From: Delphinapterus leucas
Lineage: Eukaryota; Chordata; Mammalia; Artiodactyla; Monodontidae
Length of the DNA stretch: 64,000 bases
Assembly (NCBI RefSeq): GCF_002288925.2
Contig: NW_022098044.1
Coordinates: 13,210,216-13,274,215, forward strand
Direction of reading: 5' to 3'
Shown here: positions 24,901-35,955 of the stretch, in pieces
How the letters are laid out: every line of letters begins with the position of its first letter
How positions within the stretch are numbered: position 1 is the stretch's first letter
Translations under genes and position numbers: made by a program
The notes under the pieces: generated by a model
Told to the model about the DNA's origin: nothing
Databases searched by the model: none
The model's input: only the letters and a program-made list of their open reading frames with translations

Positions 24901-25219
24901 GAAGCATTAAGTGCCTGCCTCAGTCAGACATTGAGCCGTGCATCAGGCACACACAGACACAGATTCTCATCGACATGATCCAGTTTAGGAAACTGGGAGG
25001 TAAAGACTTCTCTGGGAGGAGATAATGAGGCTCTGACATGGAACTTGTGCAGTTTGAGGTTAAAGGGGATATTATGCAGGGATGTCCAGCATGAGTTGTT
25101 TATATTTGACTCAAATATTGAAACCAACAAAAATAACAATAATACATCTTCCTAGAGAGAGAGAATTGCTCCTTGGCCTCTGAAAGGCCCTGAAGAGTCT
25201 TTGAAGAGGCACTTTTCCT

Positions 25220-25470
25220 TGCGGTGCAGGCTCAGCTATCAGACTGCCTGGGTCAAATTCACCATCTTGCTACTTACTAGCTGTGTAATCTTAGACAAAT
25301 TCTGACCTTCTTTTGGCCTCAGCATCCTCAGCTATGGAATGAACATAAGAAGAGGGCCTACCTTGTAGGTTTGGGTTGTGAGGCTTAGACATGATAACAA
25401 ATGCAATGGACTCAGAGTACTGTATGTGGCAAGAATTCATATTCAGCCCATGTTAGTGGCAACTGTTGGT
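25220..25470 (+). repeat. MIR SINE
   Basis: Plus-strand MIR: 'agactgcctgggtcaaattc', 'ttgctacttactagctgtgt', 'aatcttagacaaattctgac', 'gcctaccttgtaggtttggg'. Confidence 0.85.
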
Positions 25471-25504
25471 TGTTGTGTACTATTACTGTCCATCCCGTCT
25501 AAGG

Positions 25505-25690
25505 AAGTAAAAAGGGCATGGGTTGGGAAGTCAGACTTCTCGGGGAGTAGATCCCAGTTCCATCACTCACTAAAAGTGTCCCTTTATATAGGGCCAAACT
25601 TCTTCTTGGAAATGGCATTAGTAATGCCCATTTATCACCCAGAGTGGTCATGAGAAGTTCAATGAGTGACTATGAACAGAGTAGGAACAC
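25505..25690 (+). repeat. MIR SINE, second copy
   Basis: A second plus-strand MIR directly follows the first: 'aaaagggcatgggttgggaa', 'gtagatcccagttccatcac', 'taatgcccatttatcaccca', 'gtggtcatgagaagttcaat'. Confidence 0.65.
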
Positions 25691-26440
25691 GGGCTTTTCC
25701 TCCCCTGATGCCTCCTAAAATAACTTCCTCTTCAGAATGAAATGGGGGTGCGGCCTGGTCGATATTATTCTATCCACGATCATCCATTCATTTAACACTC
25801 ACATCCTCGAGGACAGGGCTGTGGGCCTCTCTGCTTCCTCACTCTGCCCCACAGCCATTCCAGAATGGATCTCAGTGTTACTTCTTGCCCTGACCTCCAA
25901 AGACCAAGGCCACACTCAGACACCTCAACTGAACTGCACCAAAGAATTGTGCTTAAAAATTATTATTTTGTCAAGGGAATGGTCATGATACATGCCTGCT
26001 CTTAAGAAATCATTTTCACCCTATAAGGCCCTACAAAAGACTATATAAAAGATCAATAAAAGCTCCTAGTCAGGATAACCAGTATACTCCATGCATTTTA
26101 ATAGTTCATTGCTCTGCTCTGTTTAGCTACTTGTCGTAAGAGGTGAGTGTGATTAAATCGGTAATTTTCTCCCAAATATGCATTCTCTTCCAAAGAGAAC
26201 TGGATCCATTTTTCTTCATGACCTGAACAGGCTCAAAATACACACATGCGAGAAGGCCAGTCTGTGTCATATGCTGATGAGAGAGGTTCTCACATTCTAC
26301 CCCAAAGGCCTTCATTTCCATTTCTGTGTGACAGCACAGCATAAAATCATCACCTAGCTACCCCTTGCCTTTAGAAACATGTACCTGATGACAAATCTTT
26401 CCTCACTCTGTTTTCTTTCTGAAAGCCCTGGACCTATATT
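25691..26440. other. Non-coding sequence, no gene supported
   Basis: No splice-flanked open frame or named repeat was recognised. Confidence 0.4.
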
Positions 26441-26479
26441 GTGTGCGTGCGTGCGTGCGTGTGTGTGTGTGTGTGTGTG
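26441..26479. repeat. (GTGC)n(GT)n compound microsatellite
   Basis: Four GTGC-type tetranucleotide units run into about ten GT steps. The CpG-containing half is unusual for a mammalian microsatellite. Confidence 0.9.
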
Positions 26480-26639
26480 AATCAAGCTCAATTTCAGCTC
26501 TATTGTGTTGAAATGCGTGTAACAGATAATCTTAAGTTGTATACAGTTGAATCTTTTTTATATTAGGCACAGAAAGGCTGTAATATAATCCATTTTTACC
26601 TAAACATTTCCTTTTAGCAGTTCCTTTTTTTCTAAACAG

Positions 26640-26778
26640 CACTTTTTATCAAGAATCAGTTGGGTATGCAGCACACATGGAACCAAATTACAACACAAAC
26701 AAGAAGAGGACATCTGTTGGGGAGACAGCAGCAGACTCCAGACCTCATGAATTATCTTTGTCTAAAAAAGCTCGCATG
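26640..26778 (+). CDS. Candidate internal coding exon, gene unknown
   Basis: A 139-bp segment is bounded by a strong splice acceptor (pyrimidine-rich tract ending in tttttttctaaacag before 26,640) and a donor (ATG|GTTAGT at 26,779). It is open in one frame for its whole length: one base of a split codon followed by 46 codons. The peptide is hydrophilic and looks protein-like, with SVGYAAHMEPNYNTNKKRTS at its start and basic NKKR and SKKARM clusters that could serve nuclear localisation. No other part of the gene can be seen in the window, and I do not recognise the protein. An open frame of this size could arise by chance in about one case in ten. The call therefore depends on the matching splice signals. 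A cryptic or lineage-specific exon, or a pure coincidence, remains possible. Confidence 0.35.
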
Positions 26779-27619
26779 GTTAGTACCCAGGCTACACTGT
26801 CGTGTGTCTTTCCAAGACTAGAGCCTTTAGGGGGCAGGGGCGAGTTGTACCAACAGGGCCAAATGAGTCCATCACTCCGATGAGGATGCAAATGTTCAGG
26901 TCCACCACGCAGGTCTCTGTCCTGAGTCCCTAACAAGGATGACTCGTGTCAGACACTTCATGGAAGCTCCTTTTCTTGGCAGAGGGCAGAGGCTCCCCTT
27001 GGAATATGAAATTGACTCTACAGGTCAGTTGCTCAGGCCAGACAATGAAAACCGTGGGTGAGAACTCCTCCCCTCGGGGTGTAACATGACCTTACTTATG
27101 TTGGCAAGGCTCAATGCGAGCTTGTAACTCAAGGATCAGGTATGTTCAATTGTTCTTTGTGGCTCTGAATCCTTTTACTGGAAACCCAGAGGAAAGTGGA
27201 GCCAATGGGTGGTACTGAAAGAAGCACCCAGGCAGCCAAGTTGGCACAATGCACATGGAGTCATGTGCCAGTTCTCAACAAAGTGAGCATGTGTGTCCAC
27301 AGCACCTTGATGAATACTGAAGGCATAGACTCTCAGAGATTCTGTTCCTCTATTCTCACTTCTCTATCTAAATACTTGCACAGTCTAAACAAGGACAAGG
27401 CCACCCTGCTCCTTAAGAAGCTTGCCTCACATGGGAAACAGTCTTCCGAGGCTAGGCTATACTTGTGCTAGATGCCATTTTAATGAAACCAATTTCCCTT
27501 CCTATAACACAAGCTCTGATATGAGATGGAAAATGGAGGAATTTAAGGGAAATATATGGAATTTCTTTGAGACGTTGTATGTCCAGTTTTGAGGCTAGGT
27601 GGAAGATACATTTTTGAGA
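26779..27619. other. Non-coding sequence
   Basis: If the exon at 26,640 is real, this is the start of its downstream intron. No partner exon is apparent. Confidence 0.35.
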
Positions 27620-28150
27620 AACTTTAATGTGTCAGGTGAGGGGAGACATAGAAAGATAATAGGCAGCTCCGTGCATCTTAGAATTCTCTATTCATTGGCT
27701 AGTGGGGTTGGGGCTGTAAAAAACACATAAATAAAGTTGTAAATGGCAAGCGTAAGCATGCTATAAAAGGAATGTATAAAAGGTGCATTAGGGGCACAGA
27801 AAAGAAATTATATAACTTGACTTGGGGTGACTAGGAAAGGTTTTACATAAGAAAAGTGATATCTGAATTGGGTCTTGACACCCCCAAATGAGATAATGGG
27901 AGAAGCTTATCAGAGACAGAGGGAAAGTGTCAACACGTTCGAAAAATCAAAAAGGGCACTTAGGTAGATGTGTGGCTCAAGAAGTGGTGTGTGTGTGCAT
28001 GTATTTTTGTGCGTGTTCATCCACACTCACCAGTATGATGAGATAAAATGAGTTTATGTCCCATGGCAAACTGTAGAGACTGCAGATGGGCAGGATTTGA
28101 ATCTATAAAGGAACCAAAGAGTCTCTAGCACAGGGAAGTGTCATGGAGAG
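27620..28150 (+). repeat. Ancient interspersed repeat, family unassigned
   Basis: It shares the block pattern of the repeats at 17,401 and 24,240: a 'gtaaatggcaagcgtaagca' block, 'gactaggaaaggttttacat', then 'gatatctgaattgggtcttg'. This supports common repeat ancestry with long decay. Confidence 0.35.
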
Positions 28151-28989
28151 ACAGCAGATTCCATCCTTAAAGGATCATGGAAGCATGGTCCTTAGGGGAT
28201 CACGAGAAGCCTTGTGCTTCTCTACCCATGATGATTATCCTGGCTGTGAAAATGGGCCCCTGCTATGCAGAGCATTGGACAACAGCCAGCACAGGACAGC
28301 CGTGCACGTGGACCCCACATCACCTCTCTAGACGCACTTCCTTTGCACATTTTGAAGCACAACTGCTTCCCATTAGAGCGTACAACTCCCTGGACTTCTT
28401 GAGTAATAACATTTGGCTCGGAGTTGGGTAGAACGTTTTGCAGGAAAATTGACCATTGTGGTTAGGCCAGCAAGAGACATGTCTGTCCGGGCTGGAAGAA
28501 GTGCTCCTGTGACTACCTGTAGGTGACTTGTGATGAGCCTCCCCCACCCCCAGACTGAAGATCGGTGAGGTGTGACACAGAATGGCCTTCTGTCCTAGCA
28601 GGAAGAGAGGAAAGTCTGCTCCCCCCCACTCTTCTGTTCCCTCCAAGCAAACTCCTTCACGGTTGGCTGGTGCCTGGGCTCAGTGGCTCAAGACTTCCAC
28701 CCAGGTCCCCAAGCTTGCTGGGTGGAGCTCATCTTCTTCTACTTCCTTTCCTGATATACCTCTGGATTCTAGGAGTCCTTTCCAACTGGATATCTCATAG
28801 ACCCCAGTATTCAACTACACTCCTTATCTCTCACCTCACCCCAAACCTGCTGCTCTTCAAATATGATAATTTTATACCCAGTGTACCTCTCAGACCACTG
28901 AACAGCCAGCATAACAAGCGTGCCAATCAATCAGTCATAAACGTGTGGTGCAGCAGGGCTGATGCATACATGCCGACCTCAGTCCTGGC
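28151..28989. other. Non-coding sequence, possibly distal L2
   Basis: Leads into the L2 at 28,990 and may include more of it. A 165-codon frame (28,565-29,062) overlaps this L2 area and shows no domain. Confidence 0.35.
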
Positions 28990-29545
28990 TATGCCTCTGC
29001 TGAAAATCTTTGTCTCCTCCCAGCACATTCAGAATAAAGTTCAACCTTTCATCAACACATGACAAGTGTTGTTGATCTGATGGATGTGTATCTTGTCAAT
29101 TTCATCTTCTGTCACTCTCCTCCTTTCCCCACATACAAGCACATGTTTTAAATCAGTTCACGCTGAACATTTTATTTCAAGCCATCACCCTAACCCGGGG
29201 TCTTTGCATAAACTCTTCCCACTTCTTAGCAAGTCTGTCCTCTTATTTTTAACCAGGAAACTTATATATCCTTCCAAAATCACCTAAGTTGTCATTTTCT
29301 TTTGGTAGACTTTTCCCACCACCGCTGCCTCCATTAGATGAGGTGATTCTGTATCATCCCCTGCACAGCTCCATAAAGCCGTTGTGCCACTGTGTTAAAA
29401 TAAAATGTTTATTGTTCATCTCTCCCGCTGAACTTTGAGCAACTTCAGGACACAGTGAGTCTTTTTTCTCTGCAGCTTTAGAGCTTAGTAAAGAGCATGA
29501 CACATAGCAGGTACTTAACATATATTTGTTACATAGATAAATCAA
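28990..29545 (+). repeat. L2 LINE 3' region
   Basis: The expected order of an L2 3' end is present: 'ttctgtcactctcctccttt', 'ggggtctttgcataaactct', 'aataaaatgtttattgttca', 'gacacatagcaggtacttaa', 'catatatttgttacatag'. This includes the ORF2 end and 3' UTR. It is heavily diverged and inactive. Confidence 0.75.
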
Positions 29546-29978
29546 TAAATAGTCCATGTTTCTGGCTTTTCCTGAGCACATCGTATAGAAATTTACCTGC
29601 CCTGGTCACATTCTCAGAAACATGGTAAATAAGCAATTTTGAGCTCAAATGAAAATTGATGATGAGTTAGTATTATTTCCATTCTTCTCACTATTTACGT
29701 TTTCAACAATATTATCTTCTTGAGCCTCAAGACAATGAAAAAAGAAAAAAACAAACACCACAGAAGCATTATGCCATCCTCTATTTAAGAATGGAAATAT
29801 TGAATATGGGAGAAGTTAAGAGATGCTTTCAGCCTGGATTTGAATTCAGTGTCTTTGTTATTGCCCTCAAAACTCTCATTATGTTACAGAAATCTGAATG
29901 CCTTAATACAAAGAATGAATTGTGATTTCTGAGTGATAGCAAAGCAATTTGAAAAGGAGTTGAAAAATAAGGGACTAT

Positions 29979-30015
29979 CAATAATAATAACAATAACAAC
30001 AACAATAATAATAAT
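29979..30015. repeat. (AAT/AAC)n trinucleotide repeat
   Basis: About twelve trinucleotide units alternate between ATA-type and ACA-type. Confidence 0.85.
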
Positions 30016-30219
30016 GTCAACTTCCCAAATCACAGCACATATAACTTCCTTGTATGCCTTGGGGCTAAATTATAGCAAAACATTTTTTTCTGAGGCTAAA
30101 CTCTTTCTGCTGAGTTTTCTCTGAAATTATTCTGTTTCCAACATCTCTTGGTTGTGGTAGGTACATCAGGAAAAGTCTCTTTGGCATGTTTCTGAACCTC
30201 AATATGCATTATTTTCTTT

Positions 30220-30680
30220 TCCCTTAAGATTAAAATGTCAAATCTTTAGCCTTGTCTACCTGAAATAAAGACTACATTTTCCATCCTCCCTTGCAGCTAC
30301 CTGTGTTCATAGGACCACTTTCTGGATGGTGGGATTAAGCAGAAGCAGTATGCATTGTTTTGGAAATATGGAGAACATGATCTTCTATTTCTGTCCTTCT
30401 TACTGCTGACTGGGATGTAGATGCAAAGCCTGATGCTTCAGCAGCTCTCTTAGAGCAAGAGTAGAAGTAACACACGGGGGTGGGGGGTGGCTAGAAAGCC
30501 GCTGAAGCTGAGTACCTGACATCAGGCACTCGTGATACCTGCTCTGGTCTGCCTATATCTGGAATTCCACATGAAAGATAAACAGACTTCTATCTTACAA
30601 AGGCTACTGCTGTTTTGGATTTTCCATCTCTCACAGCCAAACCTAATTCTAACTAAATACATGTGGCATCTGGACCAACA
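30220..30680 (+). repeat. Candidate MaLR-type LTR or other ancient repeat
   Basis: The opening 'gactacattttccatcctcc' and the end block 'cttctatcttacaaaggct', 'actgctgttttggattttcc', 'cagccaaacctaattctaac' match the general layout of an abundant ancient mammalian repeat ending like a MaLR LTR. The family is not certain. Confidence 0.4.
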
Positions 30681-31004
30681 TGCATTTGCTTTAACATATT
30701 ATCTCTATTTTATCTTCCATTCTAATCTGCCTTCCATGCTTCTTCTCATCCTTTCTGCCTGGGCCCTGTACATATCATCCTTCACACTTTCAAACTGTTT
30801 CCCATCTGTCTGTTGAAGGGCCTTGCTCCATTTTCACCTGGTCTAAGCTATGAAGGCCCCCTAGAACCTCCTGCCCCGATCCCCTCTAGGAAGAGAGAGT
30901 ATTGCTCAACCATGTGACTCCACAGAATGTTAACCATGAGAATAACTCCATAGAATGTTCTGCCTTCATTATGGAAAAAAATAAGCCAATATTATTGTCT
31001 TCAG

Positions 31005-31170
31005 TGTGCCAAACTGTATACTTTTACATGTTATCTCATTTCATCTTCATAATAACTCTGTGATATAGATATGCTCATCTCCACTGAACTGTGGTTTAGG
31101 GAGATTTAATTACTTTCCTCCGTTCCCATAATAAGTGAAAGCCAGATCGGGGATATGAGCCCCATCTATC
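31005..31170 (-). repeat. MIR SINE
   Basis: Antisense MIR: 'acatgttatctcatttcatc', 'ttcataataactctgtgata', 'gaactgtggtttagggagat'. Confidence 0.7.
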
Positions 31171-31724
31171 TGAGTCTGAAATGAATGAATTGCTGCCTCC
31201 CAAGATTATGAATTTCATAGAATTTCAAATTTGTAAAGACCAGTGGCCATGTCTTATTTACTACTGTCCCCCTTCCCTTACAAGGGGATCTTCTGCAGAT
31301 TCTATATCTGCAAAATGTATACTGTTCCAACAGACCAAGGATGATTACTTGGTTGTACAGCCTTTTATGTTCGATCACCCAGCAAGGGAAGACCCTGCCA
31401 ACACCCTCAGAGTCTCAGTGGGGCTCATGGTTTGGGCTGAGAGGCTCAGATGCTATAAGAGGGAGACAACAGGAAGTGATAACCCTCATATAGAGAACGA
31501 TTTAAACAACCACTTAGAATTCTGGCTGAGAAGACACAAAGCAAGTCCAACTCCTACTACTTCCAGTCCACTCCAGTTTCAAGCACAGGAATGGAGAAGA
31601 GCTCGGAACAGTCTTCAGAGGGTCCACAGTCATCTTGAGTATCTCCCATTCTATCGTAATGACAGCATGCATATAGCCACCTATCTATATATGTAAAATG
31701 CTGTAATGAAGAAGTAGCCACTCT

Positions 31725-32065
31725 GGGGACTTCCCTAGTGGTGCAGTGGTTAAGAATCCTCCTGCCAATGCAGGAGACACGGGTTCAAGCCCTGGTCCGG
31801 GAAGATCCCACATGCCATGGAGCAACTAAGCCCATGCGCCACAACTACTGACTGAGCCTGCACTCTTGAGCCTGAGAGCCACCACTACTGAGCCCGCGTG
31901 CCTAAAGCCTGTGCTCCGCAACAAGAGAAGCCACCGCAGTGAGAAGCCCACGCACTGCAACAAAGAGTAGCCCCCGCTCACTGCAACTTGAGAGAGCCCG
32001 CACGCAGCAGTGAAGACCCAACACAGCCAAAAATAAAACTAATTAAATAATTAAAAAAAAAAAAA
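31725..32065 (+). mobile_element. Cetacean CHR-type SINE, long subfamily
   Basis: The element starts ggggacttccctagtggtgc, carries a B-box-like ggttcaagccc near 31,783, and ends in an A-rich tail with a taaataatt interruption. A perfect 14-bp TSD (GAAGTAGCCACTCT) flanks it at 31,711-31,724 and 32,066-32,079. At 341 bp it is much longer than the four minus-strand copies (~194-210 bp). It has the extra 3' segment (cactgcaacaaagagtag and onward) lacking in them. Confidence 0.95.
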
Positions 32066-32236
32066 GAAGTAGCCACTCTCTATGCATAGTGAAACTAGAA
32101 GAAAATCTGGATGTAGGGATGCTGACCTCGCACGGGCTGGCTTTCTGTGCCAACATTGTGTGTGTGTGATGGTAAAGCAACAACATGGCAGCTAATCCGA
32201 TGGTCAGAGGCACAGAACTTGCTATGAACCTCAGGG

Positions 32237-32441
32237 TTATGGGATGGCTTTTCTTCCCTGCCCTGGTCCCTCCTCTTCTTCCTCTCCTTCATCCCTGTGG
32301 AAAGCGCATTCCTGGATCTGCCGGTCCAGCTCGGAGAAGCTCCCTTCCTGGTCCGAGCTGCTGTCGGTACCATAGTCAATCTCCTCCAGGCAGGGAGGCT
32401 CATCATCCAGTTCTGAAGTGATGCTGCTGTTGCTGCTACAT
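32237..32441 (-). CDS. Candidate coding exon, acidic Ser/Glu/Asp-rich; gene unknown
   Basis: On the minus strand a long pyrimidine tract leads to a consensus acceptor (aactcgtggcag|A at 32,442/32,441). An open frame of 67 codons follows, ending at TAA (32,237-32,239). The peptide begins CSSNSSITSELDDEPPC, continues LEEIDYGTDSSSDQEGSFSE, then LDRQIQECAFHRDE, and ends in a poly-Glu run. It retains CpGs within codons (TAC-CGA, CTC-GGA, CTC-CGA, CTG-GAC-CGG) in otherwise CpG-poor DNA and has no repeat relationship. Its make-up resembles an acidic, phosphorylatable regulatory segment. I find no good donor before the stop, so it may be a terminal coding exon or an internal exon whose donor I misplace. 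I could not assign the gene. No other exon of the same gene is visible. Confidence 0.5.
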
Positions 32442-32469
32442 CTGCCACGAGTTCCCAGAAGACATGGAG

Positions 32470-32575
32470 AAGAAAGGAAAGAGAGGGAAGGAGGGAAGGA
32501 AAAAGGGGGGAAAAGGGGGAGAAGGGAAGTAGAAACAAGGAGGTGAAGAGAAAGGAGGGGGAGAATAGAAAAGAA
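32470..32575. repeat. (GGAA)-rich purine tract / antisense polypyrimidine tract
   Basis: About 105 bases are nearly all purines, with GGAAGG and GGGAAA units. On the minus strand this is a long pyrimidine tract directly upstream of the candidate acceptor at 32,442. Confidence 0.8.
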
Positions 32576-33794
32576 GTTACCCAAAGAAAGGAACATTTAC
32601 AATTGGTTGGAAAAGGAGGGTGGAGGTTATCTTCACTGAGTTTTAATCTCAAGAGTCCCTGTTCCTTTCAACGTGTTGCATACATAGCAACCTGTGTTCT
32701 CAACCACTACCTCGAGATGGGGGAAGAAAATCTGTAAAATCTGTGGGCTCCCTTCGTCCTTGGCCAGAAGAGTCTGCATTTCTAAGTCCACTGGAAGATT
32801 TCCAATCACAGGATAGGGACAGCCTCATATATTTAACACTGTCAGGGTCCTTTAAGCTCAAAGTGAAAAATCAGAGATGGCTGTCATTGACTGAGAATGT
32901 CATGTCAGTTATGCCCAGGAAAGAGTGGGGATGGAATTCAGGTAGGTAAGAGTCCAAATCCCTAATGTTTCCCACTCTAACAGCACAATAAGTCATATTA
33001 CATAGCTCCCCTTCACCATGGTGAATGCTTTATTAATTTAAAAATTTAATCCAGGTGGACATGAACGGAGAGAGTAAGTGGGAAAACAGTACTCTTTCTA
33101 CCATGTTTGTACTCCCTCATCATCTCCCCTACCTCCCTCCAGTTTATTCACAAGTGGAAGATCACAGGGGTTGACCAATGAGAGACAAAAGGGGGCAACA
33201 GGAATGAACATCAAACCTGGACCATATATTGTGAGCAGGGGAAACTTCCTCCCAAGGAACTGTATATCTTTCTCATTTGCATGAGGTGCCTTCTTTCCCG
33301 AAGACTTCCTAATCACTCCCTACTTAGGACTTAACCAGTTAGGATTAGCAGCGTGCTGGGTTTCTACTCTGTGATTTACAGAAGGCAAGCACTTCATAAA
33401 TCAGGCAGAGCTAGCTGTTCATCCACCTGCCTCGCCATAAACAATAAAGATGGGTAATCAGCAGCGTGGTTACGTTTTAGCTTGGGACAGGAATCAGAGG
33501 CCAGTTTCTTAATTGTCCACTAACTGTTACGAGCTGCTCCATGCTCTTCAGGCTCTCAGTACCCCAAGCTGCAGGTCTGGTGGGACATAGCATGAATGGA
33601 AAGGAAAGAGAAGAAATATGAATCGTGATTCCACAGCACCACAGCATTAAATTGTTATATTTTACAGGCTGAATGGTGGGTGATAAAGCAGTTGAATAAA
33701 GGAAGGTAAGAGCTGCCCAGTCATAACACAAGCTCAAGTCAGCAAGAACACCAAGTGCCTTTGACTCCGCTGTCACCATGGTAGGTACTGAGGT
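32576..33794. other. Non-coding sequence, no feature recognised
   Basis: If the minus-strand exon is real this would be its upstream intron. No other exon-like block is seen. Confidence 0.35.
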
Positions 33795-34205
33795 GACCAT
33801 GCTGTACAATGTCAAGAGCCTGAGTTTTTTTTTTTTTTTTTTTTTTTGCCATATGCCCGCCTCTCACTGCCGTGGCCTCTCCCGCCGCGGAGCACAGGCT
33901 CCGGACCCACAGGCCCAGCGGCCATGGCCCACGGGCCCAGCCGCTGCGCGGCACGTGGGATCCTCCCGGACCGGGGCACGAACCCGTGCCCCCTGCATCA
34001 GCAGGCAGACTTCCAACCACTGCACCACCAGGGAAGCCCAAGAGCCTGAGTTTTAATCCTGACCAGGGGACCTTGGAATATCCCCTTCACCTCACATAAT
34101 GACAATAATAATATCTCAAGAGTTGTTGTGAGGTTGTGAATACCGAATGAGAAAACACATGGATGCAATCTAGCAGAATGGACTGCAAAATAAAAGCAAT
34201 CAACA
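33795..34205 (+). repeat. MIR SINE split by a CHR SINE
   Basis: The left part 'gtcaagagcctgag' and right part 'ttttaatcctgaccagggg', 'atatccccttcacctcacat', 'agttgttgtgaggttgtgaa' join into one plus-strand MIR when the SINE and its TSD copy are removed. Confidence 0.6.
33829..34038 (-). mobile_element. Cetacean CHR-type SINE, short subfamily
   Basis: T run, antisense body (cctctcccgccgcggagc, ccggaccggggcacgaac) and antisense head ccaccagggaagccc. A 16-bp perfect TSD (CAAGAGCCTGAGTTTT) lies at 33,813-33,828 and 34,039-34,054. It retains many CpGs, so it is among the younger copies here. Confidence 0.95.
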
Positions 34206-34529
34206 AATTTTAACTCCACTTTATTGTGGATACTGAAAAAGATGGTGAAACATGGTGGTAAAAGTGAGCACAAACTGAGATAGGTTGCTTCACACCTGGG
34301 TTGCTGCAATCTCTATTGCAAAACCATCCAAATTGGCAATGCTAACAGTTTCTCTAAAACATAATTTTTACTATTCCATTTCAAATTCAGTAGCTTGCAA
34401 GAACTCGCCCTTGCTTATTAATGCAATTTGAGTATCGGTGAATGGGACATTCTTAAAGGGTCCAGTTGGCAGGAGTCCAGGAGTAAACAACAGGGTCAGT
34501 CTTCCCCTAATAAGGCCCTGCCTTCCCTT

Positions 34530-34940
34530 CACTGTAGAGCCTGCTCCAGTCACTCACAGATTTGGAACTTTCCTACTACAGTCAAGTTGTCAGGCTGTTC
34601 TTGTTGTGACCATTCAAACGTACCAGGCTAAATGTGTTTCCAAGTCTTTATTCATACAAGCAATTTCCTATATCTAAAATCATCTTCCAACTCCTCAACA
34701 TCCAACCAAATAAGATAGATCAATTTTAAAAGCTCGTCTTAATTTCCACCAAATGACTGTTTTGATAACTCTATCTCTTATTGAAGTTTCTTCCCTAAAT
34801 ATAAATCTTCACATATGCATTTAATTTGCTTTGATCCTTAATAGTGTTTATAGTCTTATATTGTAAATAAGGCCCATGCATCTGTCTGATTCATATTTAT
34901 ATTATTGTATAGAACATCTAGAATGTGTGGAGAATATAGT
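34530..34940 (+). repeat. Possible L2 fragment
   Basis: Blocks such as 'ctcgtcttaatttccacca' and 'ggcccatgcatctgtctgat' followed by 'attattgtatagaacatcta' fit the order of an L2 3' region, but similarity is weak. Confidence 0.35.
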
Positions 34941-34942
34941 AG

Positions 34943-34976
34943 AAATCAATCAATCAATCAATCAGCCAATCAATAA
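34943..34976. repeat. (AATC)n tetranucleotide repeat
   Basis: About eight AATC units with one interruption (agcc). Confidence 0.9.
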
Positions 34977-34979
34977 ACT

Positions 34980-35955
34980 GTCCCCCGTGTAAATCACATA
35001 CACCCACTGGCTTTAGCAAGGCAGCTGTAGAGTGTAGGAAGCAGGGCACCCTCTCTGGCTTCCAAAAGGCGGCAGAAAAATGTCTTGACTGTGCACGCCC
35101 GTGGGCTTCAGCAATGCAGCAGTAGAGTGTGTTGCTCGTGTGCATGTGCTGAAGTTAGGCTGGGAGTGGGAGAATGCCTGGACCACTCTCACGTGTCAGC
35201 CCCAGCCAGGGAGCAGGAGAGTGTTGCAACTGCCTGTGTTCTCTGGCTTCAGAAGGGTGGGGGATAGTGCCATGACCACTTGCCCCTGTCCATCTTAGCA
35301 AGGCAGCAGGACGGTGATGCTTCTAAGCTTAACTGCCTGTGCTAGCAGGGTATGTGGAGAGGGCAGTAATGGCATCTGCCAGCACCTCCATCTCTGAGGT
35401 GAGTTTCAACTGACCGCTGCTCCTTCAGCACATGCTCTTAGATTAGCAAATGGGTCTCTTTCTCATATACTCTAGGCACATTTCAAGCTGCTATTTTTTC
35501 TCTGGGTCTCAGGGTGGATAAGACCATATGTGAGCCCTTTAAAAGGGAAGGTTCAGATTCCTATAGCACTATGGGTCCCTTAGACATAAGCCCTGTTGGT
35601 TTTCTAAGCCAGACATTTTAAGGGCTTGTGTCTCTGGTGTAGATCCCAGGTGATGGGTACATAATGTGGAGCACCAACCCCTCACTCCTCCTGTAGAAAC
35701 ACTGGACTGATGAGATCCCCTCCTTATTGTGTGTTGCCATGCTGGTGGTCAGGGAGAGCTCTTGCCAAGACTCTGTCTCAAACTTCCCTGTCCTTCCTGA
35801 TGTGGTCCTTTAATCTTTTGTTGTGGTGAAGCAGGTCATCTAGTTTTCAATTCTTTTTCAGAGAGAAATGATCCATATATAGCTACAGATTTGGTGTGTC
35901 CCTGAGAGGAGGTGGGTTCAGAATCTTCCTATCCCGCCATGCTGGTCTCCCATTC
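34980..35955 (-). mobile_element. L1 5' UTR-only fragment
   Basis: The right end (tttggtgtgtccctgagagg, then atcccgccatgctggtctcc) is the antisense of an L1 5' terminus. It parallels the right end of the complete L1 (ctgccatcttgaaccaatct at 56,918-56,937). The interior is 5' UTR-like and lacks ORF1. L1 copies are normally truncated at their 5' end, so a piece retaining only the 5' end must have lost its 3' part by later deletion or rearrangement. Confidence 0.65.
34985..35400. repeat. Degenerate ~95-bp tandem repeat in L1 5' UTR
   Basis: A motif of the type 'tttagcaaggcagctgtaga' recurs near 35,011, 35,108 (ttcagcaatgcagcagtaga), 35,202 (ccagccagggagcaggagag) and 35,295 (ttagcaaggcagcaggacgg). 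Spacing is about 91-97 bp. A second shared motif (tctggcttcagaagg type) lies between them. This gives about four units, as known for monomer-type L1 promoters. Confidence 0.6.

Noticed and set aside
28565..29062. 165-codon plus-strand frame
   Set aside because: It runs into L2 3' sequence and shows no domain. Overlapping frames in other phases have similar length.
31181..31696. 171-codon plus-strand frame, the longest outside LINE sequence
   Set aside because: It has no recognisable domain or coding-like composition, lies next to a MIR and lacks a promoter, splice or conservation signal. Frames this long occur by chance in 64 kb.
31725..32065. tRNA gene
   Set aside because: A-box and B-box-like sequences belong to the tRNA-derived head of the SINE. 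No full cloverleaf is present.
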